Of a DNA stretch of 12,113 bases, positions 1-8,504 are shown one piece after another. Source of the stretch: Saprospiraceae bacterium (GTDB lineage Bacteria > Bacteroidota > Bacteroidia > Chitinophagales > Saprospiraceae). A program made the position numbers and the translations under genes. The notes under the pieces were generated by a model that made no database searches, was not told where the DNA came from, and saw only the letters and a list, made by a program, of their open reading frames with translations. The DNA is taken from contig JAGQWV010000566.1 in assembly GCA_020437045.1 (NCBI GenBank), positions 1-12,113 on the forward strand, given 5' to 3'. How positions within the stretch are numbered: the first letter of the stretch is position 1; each line of letters begins with the position of its first letter.

Positions 1-464
1 ATCTTAAAGCGGATGTCTGGGTTACCTATGGTGACATTCATTTGGCCATCAATCGACGACCGGTCAGGATCGTGGGTTACGGTATGTATGGTAATGTACA
101 GAATAGTGATCAGTTAAGTACAGCCAATCGAAATCTGTCGAATAATCTTGATGTTAAGCGAACACCGGTGGCCAAGAACGCTGCTGGTTTGTACCTGGAA
201 GCCGGCTACGATATTCTTTCATTTTGGTCGCAGCAAAGAAATGAAAATCTCTATGTTTTTGCCAGAATCGAATGGTATGATTCTATGTATAAAACGGTGG
301 GAAATATTTCGGATAATCCCCGGTATGAACGTACCGTATTTAACCTTGGAATCAACTATTTACCACTATCCTCCATCGTCCTTAAGGCACATTACAATTG
401 GAGAACATTAGGTTCAGGAGAGCAGGACGAGACGCTGGCCCTGGGCATTGGTTTTGATTTTTAA
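1..464 (+). CDS. C-terminal part of an outer-membrane beta-barrel (porin-like) protein, 5' end outside window
   Basis: The reading frame is open from the left edge (first complete codon at 3) to the TAA at 462-464, so the gene begins before the window. The first internal start-like codon (TTG at 42) is not a real start, because coding-quality sequence (LKADVWVTYGDIHLAIN) precedes it. The 154 visible residues alternate polar and hydrophobic/aromatic residues in strand-like runs (GLYLEAGYDIL, NLYVFARIEWYD, TVFNLGINYLPL, IVLKAHYNWRTL, TLALGIGFDF). The protein ends in Phe after alternating hydrophobics, as expected for the C-terminal beta-signal recognised by BamA. It lies 11 bases before an imelysin gene, so it is probably the first known member of the same operon and may act as its outer-membrane channel or receptor. 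Substrate and exact porin family cannot be told from this fragment. Confidence 0.72.
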   Translation, partial: LKADVWVTYGDIHLAINRRPVRIVGYGMYGNVQNSDQLSTANRNLSNNLDVKRTPVAKNAAGLYLEAGYDILSFWSQQRNENLYVFARIEWYDSMYKTVGNISDNPRYERTVFNLGINYLPLSSIVLKAHYNWRTLGSGEQDETLALGIGFDF

Positions 465-475
465 AACAAATAAGC

Positions 476-1540
476 ATGAAAAAATACTCGCACTTAATAT
501 TAATTCTATTTACTTTTTTGCTTCTGCAAACCGCCTGCAAAGATGATGTAGATCCAATTGCAGACGAGACGGAAGATTATAGCGATGTTTTACACAACAT
601 CGCCAACAATGTTATTTTACCTACATACAGTGATCTAAAGGAGAGAGCAGAGGAATTAGCCGATATCACCAGCAATCTCGAAATTAATCCCACGCCATCC
701 AACTTACTGGCAGCTCAGGAAGCCTGGGTCAATGCAAGATCTCCATGGGAGCAATCGGAAGGTTTTCTATTCGGACCAGTAGATGAAGAAGGACTGGATC
801 CGTCATTAGATTCCTGGCCGGTAAATGTCACAGATTTAAATAACGTACTAAACAGCAGTAATAATCTTACAGTAGAATTTCTGGAAGCACAAGAAGGCAC
901 ATTAAAAGGTTTTCACACCATAGAATTTTTACTTTGGGGAGAAGATGGCACCAAATCAATTGATGAATTTACTGACAGAGAATTTGAATACTTGAGTGCT
1001 GCTACCGGAGCCCTGGCCAATGATGCAGCTTCATTGGCTGATCTTTGGTTACCGGCAAGTGGTAACTATATTGAGTACTTACTGACTGCCGGTGACAACA
1101 TTCTATTTCCCAGTCAAAAATCAGCAATCGAACAAATTGTTGATGCATTGGAAATAATTGCCGATGAAGTAGGAAATGGAAAAATTAATGACCCTTTATC
1201 CAGTCAGGATTTGTCATTGGAAGAATCGCGATTTAGTGCCAATTCTAAGGCAGATTTTGCCGATAATATTCGTAGTATTCAAAATATTTATTTGGGCATG
1301 TATGGCAATGCCGGAAACAATAAAGGCATCAATACTATTATAGCTGCTAATAATCCCCAGTTAAATACTAAAATAAAAAACCTGCTGGAGCAAACGATCA
1401 TATTGATCGAAAATCTCCCCGGCACATTCAGCGAAGCTATCTTCAACAATCCCAGTTTAGTCTCCGAAGCCCAAGATTATGTCAGGAATATAGAGAGAAT
1501 TCTCGCTGTCGAGGTGACTACGATTGTTGCCGAATTATAG
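476..1540 (+). CDS. Imelysin (peptidase M75) family lipoprotein, iron-uptake associated
   Basis: The protein has 354 residues. It starts with a lipoprotein signal (MKKYSHLILILFTFLLLQTAC, lipid Cys21) followed directly by KDDVD. The imelysin hallmark GxHxxE is seen as GFHTIE at residues 145-150. Other family blocks are also recognisable: NARSPWEQSEGFLFGP near 86-101, LDSWPVN at 111-117, and ESRFSANSKADFADNI near 250-265, which is the second half of the duplicated all-helical fold. Despite the historical name, imelysins are not convincingly proteases. Family members are tied to iron regulation and bind metal through the GxHxxE region, related to EfeO/IrpA. The gene sits 11 bases after the barrel gene and 12 bases before a DUF1111 di-heme gene, a neighbourhood typical of imelysins. 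The K-D-D after the cysteine resembles a Bacteroidota lipoprotein export signal, so the protein may be exposed on the cell surface (inference). Family assignment is firm; substrate is not. Confidence 0.93.
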   Translation: MKKYSHLILILFTFLLLQTACKDDVDPIADETEDYSDVLHNIANNVILPTYSDLKERAEELADITSNLEINPTPSNLLAAQEAWVNARSPWEQSEGFLFGPVDEEGLDPSLDSWPVNVTDLNNVLNSSNNLTVEFLEAQEGTLKGFHTIEFLLWGEDGTKSIDEFTDREFEYLSAATGALANDAASLADLWLPASGNYIEYLLTAGDNILFPSQKSAIEQIVDALEIIADEVGNGKINDPLSSQDLSLEESRFSANSKADFADNIRSIQNIYLGMYGNAGNNKGINTIIAANNPQLNTKIKNLLEQTIILIENLPGTFSEAIFNNPSLVSEAQDYVRNIERILAVEVTTIVAEL

Positions 1541-1552
1541 ATTTAATAATGT

Positions 1553-2923
1553 ATGAATAGTCGATTCTTTTTATTAATACTTTTCATAGCAGCATCCATA
1601 TCCTGCCAAAAAGAAAACTTAACAATTGTAGACCGGGAACACATACGGGCTGGTGGTGAGACAACGATTTTTAAGAGTGGCCCGGATGCATTTTCTTACC
1701 CTCTAGCTAATTTAAGAACTGAATTGGTCACTAAACATTTTATGGCAGATGCCAATTTTGCTGCGCATTTCGTCACCAGTCCGGCCCCTGTTCAAGATGG
1801 CCTCGGACCTCAATTTAATCAAACTTCCTGCGAAAGTTGTCACATAAGAAATGGCAGGAGTAATCGACCTCAGTATGCCGGTGATGTAAATACCGGCTTA
1901 CTCTTGCGTATCAGTCTTCCCGGTGTAGGTGAAGTAGGACAACCTCTCGCAGTACCGGAATTTGGAACTCAATTACAGACAAAAGCAATCTTTGGACAAG
2001 AAGCCGAAGGCACTTTAGATATTAGCTGGGTTGAAAAAATGATCACTTTCCTCGATGGTGAATCTATTACTTTAAACAAACCTGAATTTCAAATCAAAAA
2101 TCCCTATATACCGTTGCCTGATGATCTACAGATCTCCCCCAGAAATGCACCGGCGGTATATGGCCTGGGTCTTATTGAAGCCATTCCTGAACGTGATATT
2201 CTCCAAAATGAGGATCCCTATGATGCCGATGGTGACGGTATAAGTGGCAAGGCAAATAGGGTCTGGGATCTCCAAACCCAGACCCATGCCCTGGGAAGAT
2301 TTGGTTGGAAAGCTTCTACCCCAACAACTATTCAACAAACGGCCGATGCATTTAATCATGACATGGGCATCACTAATTTTCTATTTCCTCGTGAAAATTG
2401 CAGTGACCAAGCCAATTGTAATCAACTAACGGATAGAGAATTTGACATAGATGAAGAATTTCTCACCACCACCAGTTTCTATTTTGAGACACTTGCTGTA
2501 CCTGCAGCAAGAAATCAAGATGCACCGGAGGTAATCAAGGGAAAGCAAATTTTTGAAGAAGCCAGGTGCAGTAGTTGTCACCTACCGAAACATGTGACAG
2601 GGCACCACGATCTTGAGGAATTAGCCTATCAAACCATTTATCCATATACTGATCTCCTCTTGCATGACATGGGACCAGATCTTGCCGACAATAGACCGGA
2701 TTTTTTAGCGGATGGCTCGGAGTGGCGTACGCCGCCACTGTGGGGAATTGGACTTACTCAAATTGTAAACCCCAATGCTACTTTCCTGCATGATGGAAGA
2801 GCTAACAATCTGGAAGAAGCAATCTTATGGCATGGAGGTGAAGCGAAATCTTCTGTCGAACATTATTTGAAGCTAAGTAAATCGGACCGGCAATCTCTTA
2901 TTTCCTTTCTCTCCTCATTATAA
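1553..2923 (+). CDS. Di-heme oxidoreductase / putative peroxidase lipoprotein (DUF1111, COG3488)
   Basis: The protein has 456 residues. A short lipoprotein signal ends at Cys18 (FIAASISC). Two c-type heme sites are visible, CESCH at residues 93-97 and CSSCH at 339-343. The C-terminal stretch YPYTDLLLHDMGPDLAD (364-380), then EWRTPPLWGIGL (390-401), FLHDGRA (411-417) and EAILWHGGEA (422-431), is the characteristic block of the DUF1111/COG3488 family of di-heme proteins distantly related to MauG and bacterial cytochrome c peroxidases. An Asp-rich DADGDGISGKANR segment (224-236) looks like a calcium-binding loop. In this family's usual context it accompanies imelysin, and it may oxidise or reduce iron or a ligand at the envelope before uptake; that role is inferred. 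The gene starts 12 bases after the imelysin stop, without its own visible promoter, so cotranscription is likely. Confidence 0.93.
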   Translation: MNSRFFLLILFIAASISCQKENLTIVDREHIRAGGETTIFKSGPDAFSYPLANLRTELVTKHFMADANFAAHFVTSPAPVQDGLGPQFNQTSCESCHIRNGRSNRPQYAGDVNTGLLLRISLPGVGEVGQPLAVPEFGTQLQTKAIFGQEAEGTLDISWVEKMITFLDGESITLNKPEFQIKNPYIPLPDDLQISPRNAPAVYGLGLIEAIPERDILQNEDPYDADGDGISGKANRVWDLQTQTHALGRFGWKASTPTTIQQTADAFNHDMGITNFLFPRENCSDQANCNQLTDREFDIDEEFLTTTSFYFETLAVPAARNQDAPEVIKGKQIFEEARCSSCHLPKHVTGHHDLEELAYQTIYPYTDLLLHDMGPDLADNRPDFLADGSEWRTPPLWGIGLTQIVNPNATFLHDGRANNLEEAILWHGGEAKSSVEHYLKLSKSDRQSLISFLSSL

Positions 2924-2984
2924 AAAGCTGACTATTAAAATTCGGGGATATTTCCTACATTAAAAATGTTTGAGATTTCCTCTT

Positions 2985-5690
2985 ATGATCAATCACTGGC
3001 TTCTAATCTTGTCATCTGTGTTTTATCTATCCTGTCAGTCTTCGGTAACGCAGGAAAACAGCATTGATGCAAACTACATTCTGAATGAATCTGATCTACC
3101 TGTGTATGAACAAAATATAGATCATGCTCAACTAATTGCGGCATGGGATGACCAGTCGTACCGCCGTGGAGAAGAAATTTATCAAGTGCATTGTTTTCAA
3201 TGTCATGGTGATCAGCATCAACCAGGATCCTTACCCGATTCCCGGCAATTTTGGCAAGATACATTCAAAGGAGGTGATAATCCCTATGCTCTGTATCAAA
3301 CAATCACCAGAGGTCGCGGTCAAATGCCACCACAGGTGCAATTGGTACCGCAACAGAAATATGATGTCATTCACTTTATTCGGGAATATTTTATCAAAGA
3401 TCAAAATCCGGGCGCTTATTTTTCGGTAACGGAAAATTGGTTACAATCATTACCTCAGGGTGATGTCCCTGGTCCGGATCCAAAACCCTATCATCCCTGG
3501 GAAGACATGGACTATGGCAATTGGCTGATCCATTGCTATGAGATCGCTGATGACAATACTCCGGCTAAGGTGATTTCAGGTGGTCCATCTCCCCTGGCGA
3601 ATGAGGATTACAGCCAGGTAAATTTTGCCTATAAGGGGATTGCCATGCGCCTGGATAAAGGGGATGGCGGTATTTCTCAGGGCAACGCTTTTGCCATATT
3701 CGACCATGATTTGCTTCGTTTTGCCGGTGCCTGGACCGGAGAAGGATTTATAGATTGGCAAGACATTCTGCTCAATGACCAGCACAATGTTTATCCCCGG
3801 CTAAAGGGTAAAATAAAAGCCGTCAACCCAATTACTCCGGGCTGGGCCAATCCGAATACCGGTGCTTTCGATGATCCTCGTATTCATGGCCTCGATGGCC
3901 GACCCTTTGGGCCTCTACCCCGTGAATGGGCCCATTACAAGGGACTTTACAACTACAACGGTCAGCCGATCATCCAATATTCGGTCGATCAAAGTATGGT
4001 CTTCGAGAGATATAGTGTGCTAAATGATCGTTCCGATAATCCCATTTTTGTCCGGTCTTTGCATATCACTGCCAATCCGAGGCCTCTTAAAATGAGAATC
4101 CTCCCCGATTCGTTTGCCGTCAAATTGGTATCCGATAAAATATCGCTGGAAGAAGAAAGCGGCTATCATATGCTACAGGTACCGGCTCATCAAAATTGCG
4201 ATATCATTATTTATTTTGCCAAAGCACCTTTCGATGTATCCGAAACCCCGGTAGAATCTAAAGTGCCAGATCTGGACGTACTCAATTCCGGTGGTAAATC
4301 AGAGGAGCTTACCAGTATGTCGACGGAGATCATTACTGCGGAAGGATCCAGCGCTTATGATGTGGATATTTTTACCCTTCCAAAACCGAATCCCTGGAAC
4401 AGCCGGGTACGACCAACTGGTATTGATTTTCTCCATGAGGGAAAAGATGCTGTAGTATGTACCATCGATGGTGAAGTATGGATGCTCACCGGCATCACCA
4501 ATGATGAGGCACCAGTCATCTGGAAGCGCATCGCAACGGGATTGTTTCAGCCCCTCGGCATTAAATACTTCAACAATAAAATATATGTAGGCTGCCGGGA
4601 TCAAATAGTTTGTCTGCATGATTTAAATGGAGATGAGCAAATCGACTATTACCAAAGCTTCAACAGCGACCATCAGGTGACTGAGCATTTTCATGAATTT
4701 GCTATGGGATTGCAGGTAGATGCGGAAGGAAATTTCTACTATGCAAAAAGTGGTCGTCATGCCCGGACATCGCTCGTACCACAACATGGTACATTAATTA
4801 AAGTAAGTGCCGATGGTTTGCATTCCACCATCCTTGCTAATGGATTTAGGGCTGCCAACGGCGTATGCCTCAATCCGGACGGTTCATTTTTTGTGACAGA
4901 CCAGGAGGGCTACTGGAACCCCATGAATAGAATAAATCGGGTAATACCAGGGAAGTTTTACGGTAATATGTGGGGTTATGGAGCGCCACCAGACACCACC
5001 GATCAAGCGATGGAAATGCCCCTATGTTGGATTGATAAAAAGTATGACCGGTCACCAGCGGAATTGTTGTGGGCAAGTTCCAATCGATGGGGGCCCTTAA
5101 ATAACAGCCTGCTGAGTCTCTCTTACGGATATGGTAAAATATATGTAGTCCTGCCACAGCAAACCGGAGCGACTTATCAGGGAGGAATTATCGAACTGCC
5201 CGTACCACAATTTCCCACCGGACTAATCCGGGGCCGGTTTAATGATCTGGACGGACAACTTTACGTTTGTGGCATGTCGGCCTGGGCTACCAATCAGATG
5301 TTACAAACCGGAGGATTGTATCGCGTACGATATAACGAAGAAAAGACCTTAAACCTCCCCCTTCAGGTGCAATTCTTCCAGCAAATAATTCAGCTTGATT
5401 TTTCCAATGCACTGGATCAAACCTCTTCCATAGATCCTGCCAATTTCCAAATTAAAACCTGGCAACTAAAACGTAGTCACCGCTATGGATCTGACCGTTA
5501 CGATGAAAAAAATCTGGAAATATCCGATATTAAATTAAGCGCGGACTCGAAACAAATCACGCTGACCATACCGGAATTGAAACCCACCTGGATTATTGAA
5601 ATAAAGTACCAATTGCAATCCCGGGAAAAAATAAATTTTTCCGGAGCCTATCAGGGATCGATCTATGAATTGGAGATGAACAATTTGTAA
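2985..5690 (+). CDS. Lipoprotein fusing cytochrome c, DUF6797-like module and beta-propeller
   Basis: The protein has 901 residues if it starts at ATG 2985. This start gives a compact lipoprotein signal (MINHWLLILSSVFYLSC, Cys17); the in-frame TTG at 2970 would only add five residues. Residues 57-140 form a cytochrome c domain with CFQCH (70-74) and a probable axial Met114 in RGQMPP. Residues ~175-345 (DYGNWLIHCYEI, YKGIAMRLDKGDGGISQGNAF, FAGAWTGEGFIDW, RIHGLDGRPFGPLPREWAHYKG) resemble the DUF6797 module, which I recall from heme proteins of Planctomycetes and Verrucomicrobia. Residues ~475-785 look like a dehydrogenase-type beta-propeller (GIDFLHEGKDAVVCTIDGEVW, FRAANGVCLNPDGSFFVTD, MWGYGAPP). 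A beta-sandwich-like tail follows. The predicted role is an envelope oxidoreductase passing electrons to its own heme; substrate and cofactor are unknown. It follows the di-heme gene by 61 bases and is likely in the same transcript. Module names are from memory of the families, not a search. Confidence 0.75.
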   Translation: MINHWLLILSSVFYLSCQSSVTQENSIDANYILNESDLPVYEQNIDHAQLIAAWDDQSYRRGEEIYQVHCFQCHGDQHQPGSLPDSRQFWQDTFKGGDNPYALYQTITRGRGQMPPQVQLVPQQKYDVIHFIREYFIKDQNPGAYFSVTENWLQSLPQGDVPGPDPKPYHPWEDMDYGNWLIHCYEIADDNTPAKVISGGPSPLANEDYSQVNFAYKGIAMRLDKGDGGISQGNAFAIFDHDLLRFAGAWTGEGFIDWQDILLNDQHNVYPRLKGKIKAVNPITPGWANPNTGAFDDPRIHGLDGRPFGPLPREWAHYKGLYNYNGQPIIQYSVDQSMVFERYSVLNDRSDNPIFVRSLHITANPRPLKMRILPDSFAVKLVSDKISLEEESGYHMLQVPAHQNCDIIIYFAKAPFDVSETPVESKVPDLDVLNSGGKSEELTSMSTEIITAEGSSAYDVDIFTLPKPNPWNSRVRPTGIDFLHEGKDAVVCTIDGEVWMLTGITNDEAPVIWKRIATGLFQPLGIKYFNNKIYVGCRDQIVCLHDLNGDEQIDYYQSFNSDHQVTEHFHEFAMGLQVDAEGNFYYAKSGRHARTSLVPQHGTLIKVSADGLHSTILANGFRAANGVCLNPDGSFFVTDQEGYWNPMNRINRVIPGKFYGNMWGYGAPPDTTDQAMEMPLCWIDKKYDRSPAELLWASSNRWGPLNNSLLSLSYGYGKIYVVLPQQTGATYQGGIIELPVPQFPTGLIRGRFNDLDGQLYVCGMSAWATNQMLQTGGLYRVRYNEEKTLNLPLQVQFFQQIIQLDFSNALDQTSSIDPANFQIKTWQLKRSHRYGSDRYDEKNLEISDIKLSADSKQITLTIPELKPTWIIEIKYQLQSREKINFSGAYQGSIYELEMNNL

Positions 5691-5822
5691 ATAAACACAG
5701 TGTTGCATTTAAGTAATTAGGTTTCTATCGAGAGCAATAACTAATTTTCAATTGAAGTAACGATTACACTATTCCCACCACCCATAATGGTTTATTTTAG
5801 ATGAAAAAATCCATCATTTATT
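5691..5822. other. Convergent intergenic spacer
   Basis: This spacer of 132 bases separates the ends of the cytochrome fusion gene (+) and the permease gene (-). It is AT-rich and contains a 10-bp palindrome (TTCAATTGAA, 5747-5756) and a loose AATTAG/CTAATT pair (5715-5720 and 5741-5746). Neither is followed by a T-run, so no classical intrinsic terminator can be assigned. Confidence 0.5.
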
Positions 5823-8219
5823 CTAATCCTGTTTCAGACTTTCTACCGGATTCATCATCGCGGCTTTAATCCCCTGAAAACTAAGGGTAATCCCGGCAAT
5901 AATAAATGCCAATAATCCGGCCAGTACAAACATCCACCATTGCACATTGATCCGGTAGGCAAATTGCTCCAACCATTGATTCATCGCCATCCAGGCCAAA
6001 GGCACGGCAATAAGCAAAGCGATACCAATTAAAACGACATATTCGCGAGCGAGAAGACCAAAAATACCAGACACGCTCGAACCCAATACTTTCCGTATAC
6101 CAATTTCTTTAGTACGCTGCGCAAATCCAAAAGACGCGACACCAAATAAACCCAGACAAGCAAGGAAGATGGCTAGCCAGGTAAATACATAAGTGACCTG
6201 CGCATTTTGATTTTCAAAGCGATACATTTTCGCAAATTCCTCATCAATAAAATGATAACTAAAGGGCCGGTGGGTAATTAGGGATGACCATGTTTCCTTC
6301 ACCTTGTCCAATGCTTGCTGGAGATCTCCATCTGACAATCTAATCAACACCTGTCTGCCCCAGTTTTGGGGAAAAATAACCAGGGGTTCAATAGGTTGAT
6401 GTAGCGAGGCAAAATGAAAATTCTGCACCACTCCCTTCACCAAAGATCTTTTCCCATTAAAACTGATCATTTGCCCGACCGCTTCCTGATCATTCCACCC
6501 CCAGGCATTAGCCAGTGCTTCATTTATCAGTATGCGGGAAATGATCGTGGAGTCATCGCTGGCCTTCTCATAATTTTCCATATCAGCCAAGTTAAAATCT
6601 TGTCCGGCGGCTAGATCAATACTCATGGTTTGGAGAAAATCCAGACCAGCGGGTAAAGCCGTAACCGGTCGCTGGTCATCACCAGAGGGATTCTGACCAA
6701 CCGTGTATCCACCCCTAATCTGAACCGGTGAGTCATAAGAATTGGTTACACTGGAGACTTCGGGTAAACTGACCAACTGCGTTTTCAAAGCATCGTATTC
6801 TTGCCGGATGGTTCGATCAGCTGGCAGGGAAATAACCAGGTCTTTGGTGAAACCCAGATTCTTATTTTTAACATATTGCATCTGACGATATAATGTGAGT
6901 GCACTAATGGTCAAAATAATGGATACTGAAAACTGGAACACAATCAGTGATTTTTTTAACCACTGAGGTTTCCGTCCCTGGTTCTGTTGGGTCCCTTTCA
7001 GCGCACTAATCGGATCGTAACGGGCAATGACAAATGCCGGATAAATACCAGATAGTAAGGCCACCGAAGCGGCAATAACTAATATGATACTCATCTTATC
7101 CATGGTATAAAAATTATTGAGTACCAGGCTTCGATCAAAAAGTTGATTAAAAAAAGGTAAAGCAAATCGAGCCAAGACAAATCCGAGCACTATCGTAATC
7201 AACATAATCACTCCGGACTCCATCAGATTCTGAGCAATCAAATGACTTTTACTAACACCCATAACTTTTTGCACTCCGATTTCGCGTGATCGCTCCGTAC
7301 TGGTAGCTGTAGTCAGATTGATATAAGTAATACAGGCAATAATTAAAATCAATAAACCAACCACAGCCAGGATATAAATATATTTTATATTACCCGCTGG
7401 CTCGAAATTGCCAGGGACTTGCGATCGCAAATGTAAATCACTAAATTTTTCAAAATAAAAAGTCATATAGTCATCACCGGTAATTCCTGTTTCCTTACTG
7501 TGAGCTCGCATATAATCTGGTATCTTGGCTTGCAATGCCTGCAGATCTACTCCGGGATAGAGTAAAAAATAAGTTGCATAGTTGGCATTCCACCAGGTTT
7601 CGTTTTTGCTACTATTGAGGGAAGTAAATGAAACCAGTAAATCAGGTTTGATATGTGTGTCCTCCGGTGGATCTTTCATCACTCCTGTTACTTTATAGTC
7701 CTGAGAGGTGCCAATCCGTAAAAATTTGCCTAAAGGATTTCCATTTCCAAAATATTTTCTGGCGGTCGATTCACTTAACACCACTTCGTACGGCTGATCG
7801 AGTAAATGGGATTGGTCTCCAGAAATAAGGGGAAAAGAAAATATGCTAAAAAAAGTAGAATCTCCGTAAAAGAGGTTTTCTTCTTCAAATATTTGATCAC
7901 CGGTTTTTATGATCTCCGAATATTTCATCAATCGGACACCAGATTCAATTTCGGGAAAATCTCTGGTAAAAGCGGGTGCTGCTTTATTTCCACACACGTT
8001 TGCCATCACGGTTTCTCCGGCAAAACGATACTCCATATTAGCTTTAATAATCCGGCCCGCATTTTCATGCATCGAATCATAATTCAGTTCATGTAAAATA
8101 TATAGGCCAATCAGTAGGCAGGATGCGGTAGCAATCGTCAGGCCGATAATTTTAATTCCGGAAAATAATCGATGTTTTTGCAAATGCCGGATAGCCAGTG
8201 TGAAGTAGTGTTTATACAT
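5823..8219 (-). CDS. ABC transporter permease, FtsX/MacB type, eight membrane segments
   Basis: The protein has 798 residues. The start was set at the ATG at 8219 (MYKHYFTLAIRHLQKHRLFSG), the usual N-terminus of Bacteroidota permeases of this family; the longer frame to 8297 would run through the promoter elements. Predicted layout: TM1 22-44; first periplasmic MacB-like core 45-275 (ESTARKYFGNGNPLGK at 150-165); FtsX segments 278-300, 333-355 and 376-400, with the cytoplasmic coupling loop SREIGVQKVMG (311-321); TM5 422-444; second periplasmic core 445-670; second FtsX half 674-697, 725-745 and 760-782, with coupling loop RTKEIGIRKVLG (702-713). It ends in NPVESLKQD. The two-repeat architecture means one chain probably carries both halves of the membrane unit. 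No ATPase gene lies in the window, so a MacB/LolD-type ATPase must come from elsewhere. Such mechanotransmission permeases act in peptide, lipoprotein or toxic-compound export and stress response; the cargo is unknown. Confidence 0.93.
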   Translation of the reverse strand: MYKHYFTLAIRHLQKHRLFSGIKIIGLTIATASCLLIGLYILHELNYDSMHENAGRIIKANMEYRFAGETVMANVCGNKAAPAFTRDFPEIESGVRLMKYSEIIKTGDQIFEEENLFYGDSTFFSIFSFPLISGDQSHLLDQPYEVVLSESTARKYFGNGNPLGKFLRIGTSQDYKVTGVMKDPPEDTHIKPDLLVSFTSLNSSKNETWWNANYATYFLLYPGVDLQALQAKIPDYMRAHSKETGITGDDYMTFYFEKFSDLHLRSQVPGNFEPAGNIKYIYILAVVGLLILIIACITYINLTTATSTERSREIGVQKVMGVSKSHLIAQNLMESGVIMLITIVLGFVLARFALPFFNQLFDRSLVLNNFYTMDKMSIILVIAASVALLSGIYPAFVIARYDPISALKGTQQNQGRKPQWLKKSLIVFQFSVSIILTISALTLYRQMQYVKNKNLGFTKDLVISLPADRTIRQEYDALKTQLVSLPEVSSVTNSYDSPVQIRGGYTVGQNPSGDDQRPVTALPAGLDFLQTMSIDLAAGQDFNLADMENYEKASDDSTIISRILINEALANAWGWNDQEAVGQMISFNGKRSLVKGVVQNFHFASLHQPIEPLVIFPQNWGRQVLIRLSDGDLQQALDKVKETWSSLITHRPFSYHFIDEEFAKMYRFENQNAQVTYVFTWLAIFLACLGLFGVASFGFAQRTKEIGIRKVLGSSVSGIFGLLAREYVVLIGIALLIAVPLAWMAMNQWLEQFAYRINVQWWMFVLAGLLAFIIAGITLSFQGIKAAMMNPVESLKQD

Positions 8220-8260
8220 AATCGGATTTCGATTAATAAATTTTAGAATACCAGTACGAC

Positions 8261-8286
8261 CAAACTTAAAGAAAGGAATATGCCAA
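8261..8286 (-). promoter_or_regulatory. Permease promoter: near-sigma54 -24/-12 element overlapped by a TAAGTTTG box
   Basis: On the - strand, 8286 to 8271 reads TTGGCATATTCCTTTC. It has the -24 TGGCA perfectly and ten bases between GG and the -12 dinucleotide, as sigma54 requires, but the -12 is TC rather than GC. Just downstream, 8268-8261 reads TAAGTTTG, an exact match to the Bacteroidota sigma-A -7 form TAnnTTTG, without a well-placed -33 partner (nearest TTTGG is about 15 bases up). Either would place transcription start about 35-40 bases before the ATG at 8219. The sequence alone does not decide between them; the distant paired boxes at 8340-8375 favour an enhancer-driven promoter. Confidence 0.45.
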
Positions 8287-8339
8287 ATACATAACATACT
8301 GATAATCTAAACCTTACCAGACCGACATCCTAAAAACAT

Positions 8340-8375
8340 GTTCGAATACGGACACTTTTCGTTCACAATCGGACA
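8340..8375 (-). promoter_or_regulatory. Paired GTTC-N5-CGGACA boxes, 21 bp apart, upstream of the permease
   Basis: GTTCGAATACGGACA (8340-8354) and GTTCACAATCGGACA (8361-8375) share GTTC-N5-CGGACA with a start-to-start distance of 21 bp, two helical turns. Read toward the permease, each begins TGTCCG. The promoter-proximal box is also a near-perfect dyad (TGTCCG-N4-CGAACA, one mismatch between arms). They lie about 55-90 bp upstream of the -24-like element, a usual distance for enhancer sites of NtrC-type activators. The binding protein is not encoded in the window. Confidence 0.6.
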
Positions 8376-8504
8376 TATGCGCATGGATAGACCAAACGCT
8401 AGATTTTGGTTCAGATATCGTCTTGGCAATAAGACATATCATCGGAAATTCAAACCTTCTTGCGCACAATACACATGACTTGGTGATAAAAAAATGAAAG
8501 AATA

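Noticed and set aside
2957..2972. ACATT-AAA-AATGT hairpin and AATGTTTG as a promoter for the cytochrome fusion gene
   Set aside because: The stem is only five bp, the -7 box has one mismatch and no -33, and the transcript would start almost at the ATG.
2966..3000. ATG at 2966 or TTG at 2970 as the start of the cytochrome fusion gene
   Set aside because: ATG 2966 is in another frame; TTG 2970 adds five residues ahead of the lipoprotein signal that begins naturally at ATG 2985.
5747..5756. TTCAATTGAA palindrome between the convergent genes as an operator or terminator
   Set aside because: Ten bases, AT-rich, not next to a promoter and without a T-run; expected by chance in sequence of this composition.
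8220..8297. Permease start at the upstream methionine (8297), adding 26 residues
   Set aside because: The extra residues do not resemble the family N-terminus and the region contains the -7 and -24/-12 candidates; MYKHYFTLAIRHLQKH at 8219 is the usual start.
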